DNA of 64,000 nucleotides from Astrothelium macrocarpum (Eukaryota > Ascomycota > Dothideomycetes > Trypetheliales > Trypetheliaceae). The DNA lies in assembly GCA_021030915.1 (NCBI GenBank), contig JAGEMR010000040.1:165908-229907 (forward strand), given 5' to 3'. Shown one piece after another: positions 32,314 through 43,681 of the stretch; the stretch's first letter is position 1; each line of letters starts with the position of its first letter. The notes under the pieces were generated by a model that saw only the letters and a list, made by a program, of their open reading frames with translations, did not search any database and had not been told where the DNA came from. A program made the translations under genes and the position numbers.

Positions 32314-34290
32314 ATGAGTTCGGCGTTCACAGGACTTCATGACAATCTCAACACACAGATCCACCATTTGGGAAGAAGAGCGCAACAAGGGCAGGTGGAT
32401 ATCCATTGTCCGGCAAAAGCCAGGCTAGGCAAACCTGCCTTGGAGGCACCGTATCCTTCTCCCCCCATGTCAAGACCGCCATCTCCACCTTTATTAGCAC
32501 GGTCCATGGCTGAAGTCGAAGTCTTTATCCCAAATCTTCGTTCCTCGACTGCTACTTCACTACATGAACCGATCGCCAGTCCTCTCACAACACGAACAAT
32601 TTTATCAAATCTCAGTAGCGAGCCGCTACAGTCTTCTATCCAGACATGGCCCCACCCAACTTCCTCTGTGGCCGATCCGACTTCGATTAGCTCTGTAACT
32701 AGAATTTCCAGCAGTTCCGTGGCTATCACATCAATGGACACATCTTCTTCAGTCGGCAGGACTTCCGAAAGTCAGGTGTCGCAAATTCTGCTTGGTGAAA
32801 ATCAACTTGAAGGAGCCACGACAGGGAGGAGACAGAATGTTCAGAGAACCAGACCAACACGACGAACCAAGGCGCATGTCGCTTCAGCTTGTGTGAATTG
32901 CAAAAGGGCGCATTTGAGCTGTGATGTCCAAAGACCATGTACAAGGTGCGTGGCGACTGGGAAACAGGTATGTCATCTAAGAAAAAAAGTCCGCTGTTTG
33001 AATCAAGATTATTCTCGGAGCTGATGAGCGAGTTAGGATTCCTGCATTGACGTCCAACACAAAAAACGTGGGAGGCCAAGAATACGGGAAGAACAAGAGA
33101 TTGGCAGGTCTGCACGTTCTACAGAATCCTCCCAACCCTTTCCCAGCGCTTCAAGACAAGGACAGGAGCTCCTCATTGCTACTCAAGGGCAAATAGGCCT
33201 AGGTCGGAACTTGCGCTCTTATAAAGAAAACATTCTCTCAGCAGTGCCGCCATCACCAATTCAACGAGCGACTCCTGTTACATCTGGGAAATCTACACTG
33301 ACATCCACATCAACTCCTTCAATATTTTCGTCACAAACCTTTTTTGCTTCTCCTGAAATTCCAGTCATTATCATGGACCTTGATTTTATAATCATGAAAA
33401 CCAATCCAAGATTTCGGGACCTCGTTTCCGGGGGCAATGAAATTCGAGGATATCCTTTGAACCATTTTCTCGCGTCAACTTCTGTCGAGACTATTCGTAG
33501 ACTTCGTAATGAGCTACGAGAAGAGCGCGAGGCGCGAGAGCCCAGTTATCTTCCTCCCATCATGACTCCTGGTGAACAAGGGGCTATTGAAGGCATTTCT
33601 GAAGAAAATCTAGACCTGGTGACGTCGGGCTACGTCAACAGACCGGAGATGTTGACGTTTCGCTTATCTAACGGACAACTCCAGAATGTTGCTGTGCGCA
33701 TAAAACTTGCACGTACTTCATTGTTTTTCGTGGCTCTATCCATCCAGACATCGAATAGTAAAATCCAGTACCCAGGTCGACAGCACTTCTCGGAAACACA
33801 AACCGCATCCTCGACCGAAAACTTGGAAAGTCCTCACATTACACGATCACGCAATCCATATGTCTTCACAACGCGTGCTTCTCCTCTTCATAGCTTTCAA
33901 ACACTGAGTACATCACTACCTCCGGTTTCCATTTCCGAGCCAACGTTGCCTCTTTCATCAGCACCACAACAGGATTACTTGCGAAGTCTATCTGCAACTC
34001 CTGCAACGAACGTGTCTATATCAGCTAGCTTGCTTGCTCGATCAGAGTCCATGTACGGCGCACACTCTATGAAGTCGGATATTCCAGGCCAAACAGCGTC
34101 TACCTCTGCGCCACAGCCACCGCAACTGCCTCCAATCACCGGAATGATTCCCAGTTCTCGAGAATCATCAGAACAATCACTTCCACGCCAGGAACAATCT
34201 CGACGCTCTGGAAGCGGAACTCAGGAACGAGAAGATCCTAGCAAGGAGCCAAAAAGAAGGCGACTTGACATCAGTGATGTACTCGAATAG
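32314..34290 (+). CDS. Zn2Cys6 transcription factor with PAS domain
   Basis: Nuclear DNA-binding regulator. Exons 32314-32967 and 33037-34290 with a 69-bp phase-0 intron, giving 635 aa. Residues 1-190 are Ser/Pro-rich and disordered. The binuclear zinc cluster is CVNCKRAHLSCDVQRPCTRC (about 195-214), whose sixth Cys lies after the intron (DSCIDVQHKKRGRPRIREE). The cluster is followed by the basic KKRGRPR linker typical of a group of ascomycete Zn2Cys6-PAS regulators. A PAS-like fold begins at IPVIIMDLDFIIMKTNPRF (about 267-390). The C-terminus is Ser/Gln/Pro-rich and ends with KRRRLDISDVLE. No fungal-specific TF middle-homology domain is seen. It is distantly like the Rds2/Ert1 (gluconeogenesis) group, but target genes cannot be told. 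Confidence 0.88.
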
Positions 34291-34925
34291 CGATAGCCTT
34301 CAAAGGGGCTTCAGCATTCAAACCCATGAAAAAACGGGCTGTTTGCCATATTGTCAGTGCGAGCTGGTCTCGCTGCCTTAGTTGGCATCTACGCTCTATG
34401 AGCTTATGAGATTTGATTTTCAAAATACATGGGATATGGACAAGGCATTCAAAAGATACCCTCTTGCAATGATTTGTGCAAAAGCACATCGAAATGAAAC
34501 GATTGGCGGCGCTTGTCGGAAATGATGCCTAGTATGTTCACACTTTAGGACAGTACACGATTGGCCTACTACGGCCATAATGGTAATAAGGGGTGATGGG
34601 GGTAAAGGCAGGAACTAACCTACACTTGATACACGTAATGGGCGGATGTCACAAATTGATAATTTCGTCTCCTAATATGTACCATAGAACACACAGGCGC
34701 GTCGACGCCATCGGACGGGTCTGATTTGAGTGTGGGCCTAGGGGTTTTGTCGTGAGCAATCAGGTATAATACATACGTAATAATATACAGAATTATAGGA
34801 TCATCTCGGCAATCTTGAAATCTAGTAAAGCCGCTTCTACCGCAAGCAATGCGCCACCCCCTCAAACACCAGGACGAGTAAGGTGGTCCGATATTGATGC
34901 TTATGCAAGGCCAAGTCACCAGAGT
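34291..34925. other. Intergenic, no gene seen
   Basis: Convergent 3' flanks of the Zn2Cys6 gene and the J-protein gene. Frames at 34271-34489 and 34620-34919 have no domain and no start context. No repeat noticed. Confidence 0.5.
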
Positions 34926-35625
34926 TTAGCCAATTGGCTTCAGCTTCTTTTTCTTTTTCTTTTCGCCACCAGTACTCCCGGCAGCAGTACCTTTCTGGAA
35001 CTCACGCCAGCTACCAATCCGCTGCTCCCTCGATTGTTCCCACGCTTGCTCATGATCCCTCTTGCGCTTTCGCTCTGCTATCTCCTCTTCCTCCTTTCTC
35101 TGCTGACGCCCTTCTTCCTGCATCTGTGCCTTCATCTGCTTTCGTCGCCGTAGTTCTGCATCGATCAGCACCTCCCTGGCCTTGTCCCGCCACTCCTTGG
35201 CGAATTCTGCAGTCTTGAGCTCGGGACTATCGACAGTCCATTTATACTCCCTTATCAACAACATGCGTGCATCTGCAATAGCCTCGTCAAGCCTTTCGCG
35301 ATGCTTTTCGTCTAAGAGTTCCGTCTGCGCTTTCTTCAGCCGGTCGAAAGCGTCTGGAGCGGAGGGATTTGTCGATTTGTCCGGGTGAATGAGCAAGGAT
35401 TTCTTGCGATAGGTGATCTTGATATCAGACTCGGGCACGCCTGGCTGAAGATCGAGTACGGCATATGCATCTAACTTGAATGCTTTGAGAATGCGGTCGA
35501 TTTCGGCATCCTGTTATCTTGTTAGTCAAAAATAGTCGCTCATGTAGAGAAATCATGTCAACCTTGTCAAACTCTTTCGACTCTTTATCGAGCGCTGCAA
35601 GTGCGTCGGCGTCATCATCTGCCAT
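34926..35625 (-). CDS. J-domain protein, DNAJC8/Spf31-like
   Basis: Hsp70 co-chaperone linked to the spliceosome in relatives (human DNAJC8, fission yeast Spf31). Exons 35625-35563 and 35510-34926 with a 52-bp intron (donor GTTGAC, acceptor GATAACAG), giving 215 aa. The short acidic N-terminus MADDDADALAALDKE is followed by AFKLDAYAVLDLQPGV and the J domain with the HPD triad in LLIHPDKSTNPSAPDAFDRL. A long helical region (EWRDKAREVLIDAELRRRKQ) and a charged coiled coil lead to the family signature EQRIGSWREFQKG, then a poly-Lys end (KKKKKKLKPIG). The HPD motif is intact, so it should stimulate Hsp70. Divergent from DBP4 (about 180 bp between the starts). Confidence 0.9.
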
Positions 35626-35804
35626 ACCTGTTATCGTCTTGCTAAATACAAGACGGATGATGTTTGGGGCCAGAAGTTGATGGCGGGGTGTGGGGGCTGT
35701 AAGCACCTTGAGGGAAGAGGTGACTCAGCTCTGATTCAGCAAATCATAAATTGATTTTCTCAAATTCTGAATATTCATTCCCGACGGACACATGGTATAA
35801 CATA

Positions 35805-38282
35805 ATGTCGAAGACTGCTCGCCATCGCTTGAAGAACTCTAGACCCAAAAGGAAGAATAAAAACGCGAGCGATGCTCGTGACGACACTGACATAAGTCAG
35901 CTCGAGGATGCCATTGTTGCGCTGGTAATGAAGAAACCAAGTCCCAATTGAACGTACAGTACTAAGCTCGGGACCTAGGATCCCAAAAATGTCGAACCAA
36001 CGCTTTTTGAGGATTTTCCTCTATCTGAGCCAACAAAGGCTGGATTAAAGTCCAGCCATTTCAAAACACTCACAGACATCCAGGCGAAAGCAGTACCCTT
36101 TGCTCTCAAGGGATCAGATATTCTTGGCGCTGCTAAAACAGGCAGTGGGAAGACACTTGCCTTTCTAGTACCTGTTCTGGAGAATCTCTACCGCTCGCAA
36201 TGCATAGGCGCTGATGCTGGTCTTGGTGCTATGATCATATCTCCTACAAGAGAACTCGCGATCCAAATATTTGATGTTCTTTTTAAAGTCGGCAAAAAGG
36301 GCCACATGTTTGCTGCAGGACTGATCATTGGGGGCAAAAGTGCGCAAGAAGAGCAAGATGCACTGGCTAGAATGAATATAGTCGTTTGCACTCCTGGTCG
36401 CATCCTGCAGCATCTGTCCCAAACAGCTTCATTCAATATAGATGGACTTCAGATGCTAGTACTAGACGAGGCAGACCGAATCATGGATATGGGATTTCAG
36501 CGAGACGTAGATGCCATCATCGAGTATCTTCCGAGCAATCGACAAACACTTCTCTTCAGTGCCACACAAACAAAAAAGGTGTCGGACTTGGCCCGCTTGA
36601 GTCTCAGGGATCCCGAGTACGTATCCGTGCATGAAACAGCACAAAGCGCTACTCCTATCAAATTGCAGCAAAACTATGTCATTACACCTCTTCCTGAGAA
36701 GCTTAATACTCTTTGGAGCTTCCTGTGTAATAGCAAGAGGTCTAAGATCTTGGTATTTCTGTCCTCTGGTAAGCAAGTACGCTTTGTCTACGAGTCCTTT
36801 CGTCGGATGCAACCCGGTATCCCGCTGCTCCATTTGCACGGTCGTCAAAAGCAGAGTGCTCGCCTTGATATCACCAACCGGTTCTCGCGAAGCCAATACT
36901 GCTGTCTCTTCTCCACCGATGTAGTTGCCCGGGGATTGGACTTCCCTGCTGTAGACTGGGTGATTCAAGTTGATTGTCCCGAAGACGCAGATACTTATAT
37001 ACATCGTGTCGGGAGGACAGCACGCTTTGAGCGAGAAGGAAGGGCTGTGCTGTTGCTAGAGCCTTCAGAAGAGGAAGGCATGTTGAAACGATTAGAGCAC
37101 AAGAAAATACCGATTGAGCGTATCAACATTCGGACGAAAAAGCAGCAGAGCATCAAGAATCAGCTGCAGAATATGGCTTTCAAAGATCCACAACTCAAAT
37201 ATCTAGGACAGAAGGCTTTTATCAGTTATGTCAAAAGCGTCTACCTGCAAAAGGACAAGGAAGTGTTCCACATGGACGAATTGCCATTAGAGGGCTTTGC
37301 AGAAAGTCTTGGTCTACCTGGTGCTCCTCGCATTCGATTTTCAAAGGGTGATAATACGAAGGAGCTCAAGAATGCCCCAAGGAGTGCAATGCGATCCTCA
37401 GACGAAGAGGACGAGGGCATTGAAACAGATGATGCCGCGGCTGTCAGGAGGAAAGAACGTGACAAAAATGTCGAGCCTGTGCGAACGAAGTACGATCGCA
37501 TGTTCGAACGTCAAAACCAAGATGTATTTGCACCTCATTATGCAAATTTATTGGAAGACACCAAGAACGATAAATCCCCCGGGGATAAGGATGGAAACAT
37601 ACAGCAAGACGGTGACCTTTTCTCCATCAAGCGCATAATTCCGGCTCAAGATTTAAACGGCAACTCATCCGTAGAAAACGATCAAGAACCAAGAAAAGTG
37701 GCCATACCTGGTATCAAAAAGCCTCTGGTATTAGATTCGAATCGCCGTGAAAAATTGTTGAAGTCGAAGAAGAAACTTCTGAAACTAAAGGAGAAAGGCA
37801 CTCGCGTCGTCTTCGATGATAATGGCGAAGCACATCCACTCTATGAGCTTGAGGACGAGGTAGATTTTGTTGCCAAAGGACTGCCAGATGCACAGAGGAA
37901 GGCTTTTGTCAATGAAGAACGGAAGCGGATCGAAACGGCTGATGTTATTGACAAAGCTGCTGCAAGAGAGAAACGCAAGGTCAAGAAAGAAAAGAAACGA
38001 GCAAGAGAGAAGGCAAACAATGACGAAGATGACGCTGCAGGAGTAGAGCTCCTGAATCAGGAAGAAGATGCCTTTGCCAACTTCCTTGCGGATGCTGAGG
38101 CCATGGACGAGCGGAGTGAAAGTGAGCGGTCGAATGAGCCACCGTCGAAGCGGCAAAAGAAGTGGTTTGAAGATAAGCCCAACCAAAAAATCACTACGGT
38201 GTCACGGAAACAAGATCTCGATCAAACTCAGCCTGAGACTTTGGAGGACCTAGAGGCTTTGGCTACTAATTTGCTTCAATGA
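35805..38282 (+). CDS. DBP4: DEAD-box RNA helicase Dbp4 (18S/SSU biogenesis)
   Basis: Nucleolar helicase for early pre-rRNA processing (human DDX10, yeast Hca4). Exon 1 35805-35924 (40 codons, [20 protein letters not shown]...) and exon 2 35979-38282, intron 54 bp (GTAATG...CCTAG), giving 807 aa. Motifs: Q motif [23 protein letters not shown] about 91-99, [17 protein letters not shown] about 203-206, [17 protein letters not shown] and HRVGRTAR. The family-specific C-terminal extension follows ([20 protein letters not shown]), then long charged regions rich in Lys/Glu with several nuclear-localisation-like clusters. The length equals that of fungal orthologues. With DBP10 9 kb away this is the second ribosome-assembly helicase in the window. 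Confidence 0.96.
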
Positions 38283-38886
38283 AGGATGGCCATGCCTGGT
38301 GTAGGCTTCCATGTTTCTAGCTATTACTTCTTATGATACCCTAGTTTTACAAGTTACTTCCATTTACACTTCATTTGCCGGAGTCAATGGGAGCACAAAG
38401 ACACGAAATTTTTTTTTCCCGCGCAGCCTTGACTCAATTGCAAGGAATTCCTCGTGAAGAGCCTTTGAGACAGGCATTCTGTCGTAAAAGATCGTTCAGA
38501 AACCCTAACGAAAAGCAGTGCATCTCTGAAACATTTCGCCCCACGATCGTCACGTCAGCATTAGGTCATGCATGATGCATAGATAAGGTTTTGATGATCT
38601 TAATTTGGCTGAAGCGCATGTATCTGTATGCAGCCAGATCGAGTTTTCGGGCAGATTTACCGAAAATAAAAACTGACGTTGTTAATGCAATGCACGAATT
38701 GCATAGCGCTAGGAAACAGAGATGCTGCCCGCATTCTTCAAACGTGGAGCCCCGACGCACCCTTGGTAATCATCGGAGCGCAGATCTTCACCACCATCAT
38801 AATGCTAAATGTCCTGTACGCTGATCATTCCAAATAAACCGTTAACAAAGCGGCACCATCTCTTGGCAATTGAAATAAGAAGAACA
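38283..38886. other. Intergenic, no gene seen
   Basis: 3' flanks of DBP4 and of the convergent two-TM protein gene. Small frames on both strands lack domains. No repeats or RNA genes recognised. Confidence 0.5.
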
Positions 38887-40095
38887 TCAAAAATCTTTGC
38901 CTCTCCTTTCCCTCTCGACTCTAGCATCAAACTCCTTTTGAGCCTCCGACTTCGCTAGCTCCCGATCTTCTTCTGCACTTGAGAAGGAGAAGCTTTCACC
39001 GAATCCCGAGCCGCTTGAATTCCCCTGCTGACCTCCGCTCTGGTTGGCACGTGTTCTTGTCCATGCCGAATCTCCATTTGTGCCTGAATTGTTGCTGCCT
39101 TTTGCTGCTTGCGCTCTTACTCGATCCCAGGCGGATCCACCTATAGAATGATTATCCGCTGGAGCCGAGCTGGGAAATGAAGATTCGAATGGTTGTTGGG
39201 GTTGTGGCTGGCTCTGATCTGGTTGGTATCGTGCTTGCGACTCGCTTGCTGTGTTGCTGTTCGAAGCAGAGTAATCGTCTGCTGGAGAGTTGTAGTTATT
39301 TGTAGTTGGAGACATATCGTCATTTTGCGCTTGTCTCTCCCATCTGTTATTCATCGGCGATGGCTGATTCTGTCGGTTTGCTGTATCTGGTACCTGTATT
39401 CCCGCCCTCCTCCTTATCTCTTCACTCCGCTCTTGCTTGACGCGATCCATATCTTTGATGAGCTGGTGGACTCGTGTATCCGCAATGAATCGTGCAACGG
39501 TTGTCGCCTGTGTGTAAGGTTTCACAATAAAGAGCATGCCTGATACCCAAGCGACGCCGGCAAATGAACCTAATCGTACTGTGTGCCACATGGTTCTGGC
39601 TATTTGACCACTTGCGATACGAAAGAAGGAATTCGGATTGAACTTTACAGGATCGGGTTGGTACAGAGGAAAGCGAAAGGTGGCAGCTGTCTGATAACAT
39701 CGCGCGGCACCGAGAGCTAGGAGCAATGGTCCGCCGGTGGTTAAGGCCCCAAGGCCCTTGATTTCTACTTGACAAATTGCCTCAGCTTCGTCTTTGGTAA
39801 GCGGTCGTTTGACATTTTGTGAGAAAGAATTCAGTGATCGCTCTAAGCGGTATGATATGCGATGTTGAAAGTGAGCACTTCTAAAGAGACGGGACGAAGA
39901 GAGCTTGGTTATGTCGATGTTGTGAGCGCTCAAGATGGGAAATTCAGGATTCACAGAGTAGGCGTCGCCATCCACAGAGGATGAAGCATCGTCAGTCCAG
40001 CCATCTTGTGGGCTGTTCGTAGCATCGTCTAGAACCATGTTGATTAGACCAATGTGAATAGCTTCGGTGGAGGATGTGCTTTGACGACGGGACAT
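38887..40095 (-). CDS. Two-TM hypothetical membrane protein
   Basis: Uninterrupted frame of 402 aa from ATG 40095. The N-terminal 100 residues are polar; two hydrophobic segments lie at about 116-135 (GALTTGGPLLLALGAARCYQ) and 176-193 (GSFAGVAWVSGMLFIVKP), separated by RFPLYQPDPVKFNPNSF. After a coiled coil (LIKDMDRVKQERSEEIRRRA) the C-terminal half is a disordered Asn/Ser/Gln/Gly-rich stretch ending in a charged helix (KSEAQKEFDARVERERR). Similar hypothetical proteins exist in many filamentous ascomycetes; two close hydrophobic segments with polar tails suggest a hairpin in an organelle membrane. No catalytic motif. The divergent position relative to nothing obvious gives no functional hint. 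Confidence 0.75.
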   Translation of the reverse strand: MSRRQSTSSTEAIHIGLINMVLDDATNSPQDGWTDDASSSVDGDAYSVNPEFPILSAHNIDITKLSSSRLFRSAHFQHRISYRLERSLNSFSQNVKRPLTKDEAEAICQVEIKGLGALTTGGPLLLALGAARCYQTAATFRFPLYQPDPVKFNPNSFFRIASGQIARTMWHTVRLGSFAGVAWVSGMLFIVKPYTQATTVARFIADTRVHQLIKDMDRVKQERSEEIRRRAGIQVPDTANRQNQPSPMNNRWERQAQNDDMSPTTNNYNSPADDYSASNSNTASESQARYQPDQSQPQPQQPFESSFPSSAPADNHSIGGSAWDRVRAQAAKGSNNSGTNGDSAWTRTRANQSGGQQGNSSGSGFGESFSFSSAEEDRELAKSEAQKEFDARVERERRGKDF

Positions 40096-40336
40096 GATCT
40101 ACAAGACGTCATGGGCTGTAGCTCTGAACTGCGCACGTACATCCGCTTTTGTGCATTGTTGATTTGCACCACATCTCTTGCGCCCTTTGGATTCTAACCC
40201 TGCAGCAAGAATGTGTATTTTGAGATGTGATTTACTTGTTTACATTTAAGGTAGCTTTCCTAGTATTGTGAAGTTTTCTAGCATCCAGAGCGACCTAGCT
40301 AAGCTTGGGTAAGTGATGAATATATATCTTCAAATG
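40096..40336. other. Short intergenic spacer
   Basis: 241 bp between the start of the two-TM protein gene and the stop of the F-box-like gene, both on the minus strand. It should carry the promoter of the former. No open frame. Confidence 0.5.
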
Positions 40337-41131
40337 CTAAACCATGCCCTTTTTCTGCCTTCTCCTCTCCGATAACTTGCGCCTCCGTTCCTGCCTTACC
40401 CTCATGTGTGCCTCAAGGTCGCCATGCACTCGTCGCGCCAATGCTTCAACGTCGGCTCGGAAGAAGAATCGCGTCAATACGCCTTGACAATCATAAGACG
40501 CGCAACGGATTGTCGGATCTCCATACTCCCACTGTCCCTCTCCCGCAATAGCATGACGGAAGAGATGCGGACGCCGGAGATCAAATTGCTTAAGGGCATC
40601 TGTCATGGTCTGTGCCATTCAGTGGCCAGATCAAGACTGTGCTGTAAATTGACTTACGATCTTTTCTGGAAAATTCGTCCCGTCACACTTCTTACAGCAA
40701 AATAGATTATTGTTGAAAATGGCTCTTCGAACCGTCGTTCTCCCACAAAATGCACAGTGTCGAAGGCTCCATTTCAGCCAAGTACGTCGGTAAATGTCCT
40801 TTCGTTTCACTCCTTTCGTTCCGCTTCCTTCATTACTTTGCGCCAAAGAGCCAAATTCATTCTGAGAGATATGGAAGTTTGCAATGTGACGGTGCTGAAG
40901 CACTAAATGTCTGCAGACATCCTCAACAGCGAGATTCATTTGGCGGGAGACAAGCGAAAGTTGATTGAGAGGATGAAGAACTGGCTTGCATTCATCTTTA
41001 TAGCGTGCAAGTGGACCGGGCCAATCTAGTCCTGTAGAGTCTGCTCTGCCACATAATGGAGAGACGAGATAGCCAGTAACCAGATATAGTAGTTCCACTG
41101 GCAAAGCCTCGAGAGACGAGATTGCAGTCAT
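40337..41131 (-). CDS. F-box-like protein with Cys4 zinc-finger segment
   Basis: Exons 41131-40658 and 40609-40337 with a 48-bp intron (GTAAGT...GGCACAG), giving 248 aa. The start ATG at 41131 opens MTAISSLEALPVELLYLVTGYL, the LPxELL pattern of F-box-like domains, continuing to LHPLNQLSLVSRQMNLAVED. After a linker comes CAFCGRT-x(10)-FCCKKCD, a probable zinc-binding CxxC pair (about residues 131-150). The second exon holds a segment with CASYDCQGVL and a strongly basic helical end (RVRQERRRKLSERRRQKKG). F-box proteins usually recruit substrates to SCF ubiquitin ligase; that role here is inferred from the N-terminus only. An in-frame GTG 18 codons upstream was rejected as a start. Confidence 0.75.
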
Positions 41132-41877
41132 ATCGGAATATCGACTTATGCTGGAAGAGACATGACGAGAGACTGGAAAGAACACGACTTGAGCAGCTGC
41201 GAATATTGGTTGAGTCGTCTGCCGAAATGTAGATGGCTAGAAGGGACGGGAACAACATGGGACGAGTACCTACAATCGCGCTACGCCAAAATGAAAACAA
41301 CCGAAGTTCTACCGTTTATTCTGTACACCCACCGGTGGATGCAATGACAAACGCTACATGCTCACGACACAATTCATGTTACCTTAAGGACACCCGACGT
41401 TTGGAGTCTTTTTCCTAGAGAATGAGGATGGCCGATGAAAGAGAGGGTAAGCCTGATTGGTCTGCTGTTTTGCAACACAAGAATGATTATTTACAATCTC
41501 CTTCTCTGTAAGCTCTGTAGAAAAAACAATTATCAATCTAATATACTGCGTCAACCCTGATACAGGTTGTGGTAGAGGGTTTGGCAAGCATATCATTAAA
41601 CACCGGCGACAGGCTAAGGATCTGACCGTCGGAACCAGTATCTATCAAGTTTTGTCACTTATCGCAATGTGCAAGGCAGAATCATTGAAGTTTTTTACTC
41701 ATTTTTTCCAAAATCTCTGATGCACAGCGGCTTGCCTTCATATTACAGAAACCAGAAAACGTCGCATTCGCGTGTAGACTTGGACAAGAGCTTCCTTTCA
41801 TAACGCCGCCGCTAAAAGATTCGGAACGAAAACTTTCCCCAATATTTCTGCTTTAGAAACTGGACGCCATCCGTAGC
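41132..41877. other. Intergenic, no gene seen
   Basis: Promoter side of the F-box-like gene and 3' flank of the allergen-like gene. Frames at 41162-41418 and 41384-41596 are short and featureless. Nothing else recognised. Confidence 0.5.
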
Positions 41878-42558
41878 TCAGTTCAGAGCGCCGCTAACAG
41901 ATCGCGGCTCGCCCTCGAATCCATCATAGCGCTCCTCTCGGCCTGTGAGCACGCCCCCTTGATTCTTAAAGTCTTCCATGGAAACAGCAGGAAGTGCTGA
42001 AGTGGCATGGTGTTGAGCTACATTGTGGTGGACTTCGTGAATCGGCTGCACGGTGTGGACGACATGAGGTTCGATGGTTTCTATATCAACTCGTCAGAAG
42101 ACTGACCAGATGACTTATAAGGTTGAGTTACCCTTTTGAACAATCGGCTGGATCGTTTCATGGACGTGGTGATGAATGTGCTCTCCGGCCACAACAGGAG
42201 CGACAGACTGCGTCTCTTGCATTTTGCCTTGGATCGTCTTGTCGGTAAATTGTGCTGCTTCTTTTTCCAAACGCGCTTTCACATCGCTCTCGTTTCCATG
42301 CTCAAAGCTACGCTCTTCAACAGCGACCACGTTGTGATGATGCTCCTCGGGAAGGACTTCACGGTGACTGACGGGTTGTACTGACGTGTGATAGTGGTCT
42401 TGATGAACCTCTTTATCTACCGCGGTCTGGACATCCTCATGGGTCTGTTTGTTGACGGTTTCGTGGGTGACTGCTGGCGCAACTTTCTCATGCACTGTTG
42501 TGTCGTGATGGCCTCCCTTTGCCAAAAAGTTGTCAACAGCTGCTTTTGCTTGCTCCAT
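41878..42558 (-). CDS. His-rich fungal allergen-like protein (short form)
   Basis: Exons 42558-42132 and 42080-41878, intron 51 bp, giving 209 aa. No signal peptide or membrane segment. The sequence is hydrophilic, with unusually many histidines in recurring short motifs: APAVTHETV, EVHQDHYHTSVQPV, EVLPEEHHHN, GEHIHHHVHETIQPIVQKE, HTVQPIHEVHHNVAQHH, then a conserved end ALPAVSMEDFKN and GREERYDGFEGEP. It belongs to a family widespread in Pezizomycotina and often labelled 'allergen'; the biochemical role is not established to my knowledge. The spaced His suggest metal or acid-sensing behaviour (inference). It lies divergent to a paralogue at 43682, 1.1 kb away, sharing the block APAVTH.TV ... 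EVLP..H. Confidence 0.85.
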
Positions 42559-43681
42559 TGCTAGCTTTTTGATGGGTCCGTTCCTTCTATGAGTTAAATT
42601 AAGCTTTGAAGAAACTGGGAATAAGAATTCTGGAAAAGGCTTGAATTCGAAATATGGACGTTGATGAGGAAATGTCGACGGATTAATACACGAACTGATA
42701 ACACATACGTAATGACGGCTGTATCAGCGCGATCGCACCAACCTTTCAAGCAATATTAGGAGCCTTGCAGCAGGTCAAGGATGACGTATGAACTGCCATG
42801 GCTTTGATACCCGTAGAAGCCACAGTAAAGGTTGTTCGGTTGACGGAGAACGCTAAATGCCGGCGCCATAGGGCGACGCCTTCAGAGATATCTCCCAGAT
42901 GAGCACGCTGAACCACGCGATAGGTCGATTACAGAGGAGGGCGTGTCATGATAGGAGAGACATCACAAGGAATGAGTGGCTGAAGATGCAGCACCATGTC
43001 TTTTGATCGACCGGAACGCCCGTCTTAGCGCAGATCTTCCCACCTCTCCACAACCAACGAGTGATTTGCTACTCGGTATCGTGGGAACGTACAATTCCTG
43101 CCAAGAATCCTAGCCTCTTCAAAGAACCGAGCACGCTTACTATGGAAGTTGTACGAAATCACAATCTGCTCTCCTATAGCAGATATCAGGCAAAGTGACC
43201 TGGTTGATGCAACTAAGGGCGTGATGATAGTTTATGATGAGGCTTTGTCGGCACGAGCGTGGCGATCGGCTCATTTCGGTATGCATTAGGCGGCCTGGCG
43301 TCATTAGCGGCCGCCATGTGCAGCTCTGGCCGCCTGTCACAGCCTATCGCTTTTACTTTGTATTGGGATTCGTGAACATGAGGGGTTGGGATCAGAGCAG
43401 CGCTCACGATCCCTCGCCGAAATGCAAACCGTCCTTTTGGCGCTTCTCACCCATTCAAATCAATCGCCATGATTAGGTGATTAGATAGCCACTGTTGTGA
43501 CGATCTTGGCGTGTTCTGGTGGCTGAAGGAGCTTGTATCGTGGCGCGAATAGCTAAGGTATATCACACCTACGACGTCATGCACAACTCACCAGAGATGG
43601 AGGAAGCACCTCTGCCAACAGACTGAATCATAGGACGAACCTCGCTCCGGATAGCTATACTAGCGTTCGTAATGTTTCGAA
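42559..43681. other. Divergent promoter region between allergen-like paralogues
   Basis: 1,123 bp between the two divergent start codons. Frames at 43140-43340, 43213-43407 and 43234-43476 overlap on opposite strands and have no recognised product. Likely shared regulatory sequence for both paralogues. Confidence 0.5.

Noticed and set aside
32337..32741. Minus-strand frame inside the Zn2Cys6 gene
   Set aside because: Antisense of a Ser/Pro-rich disordered region; composition artefact.
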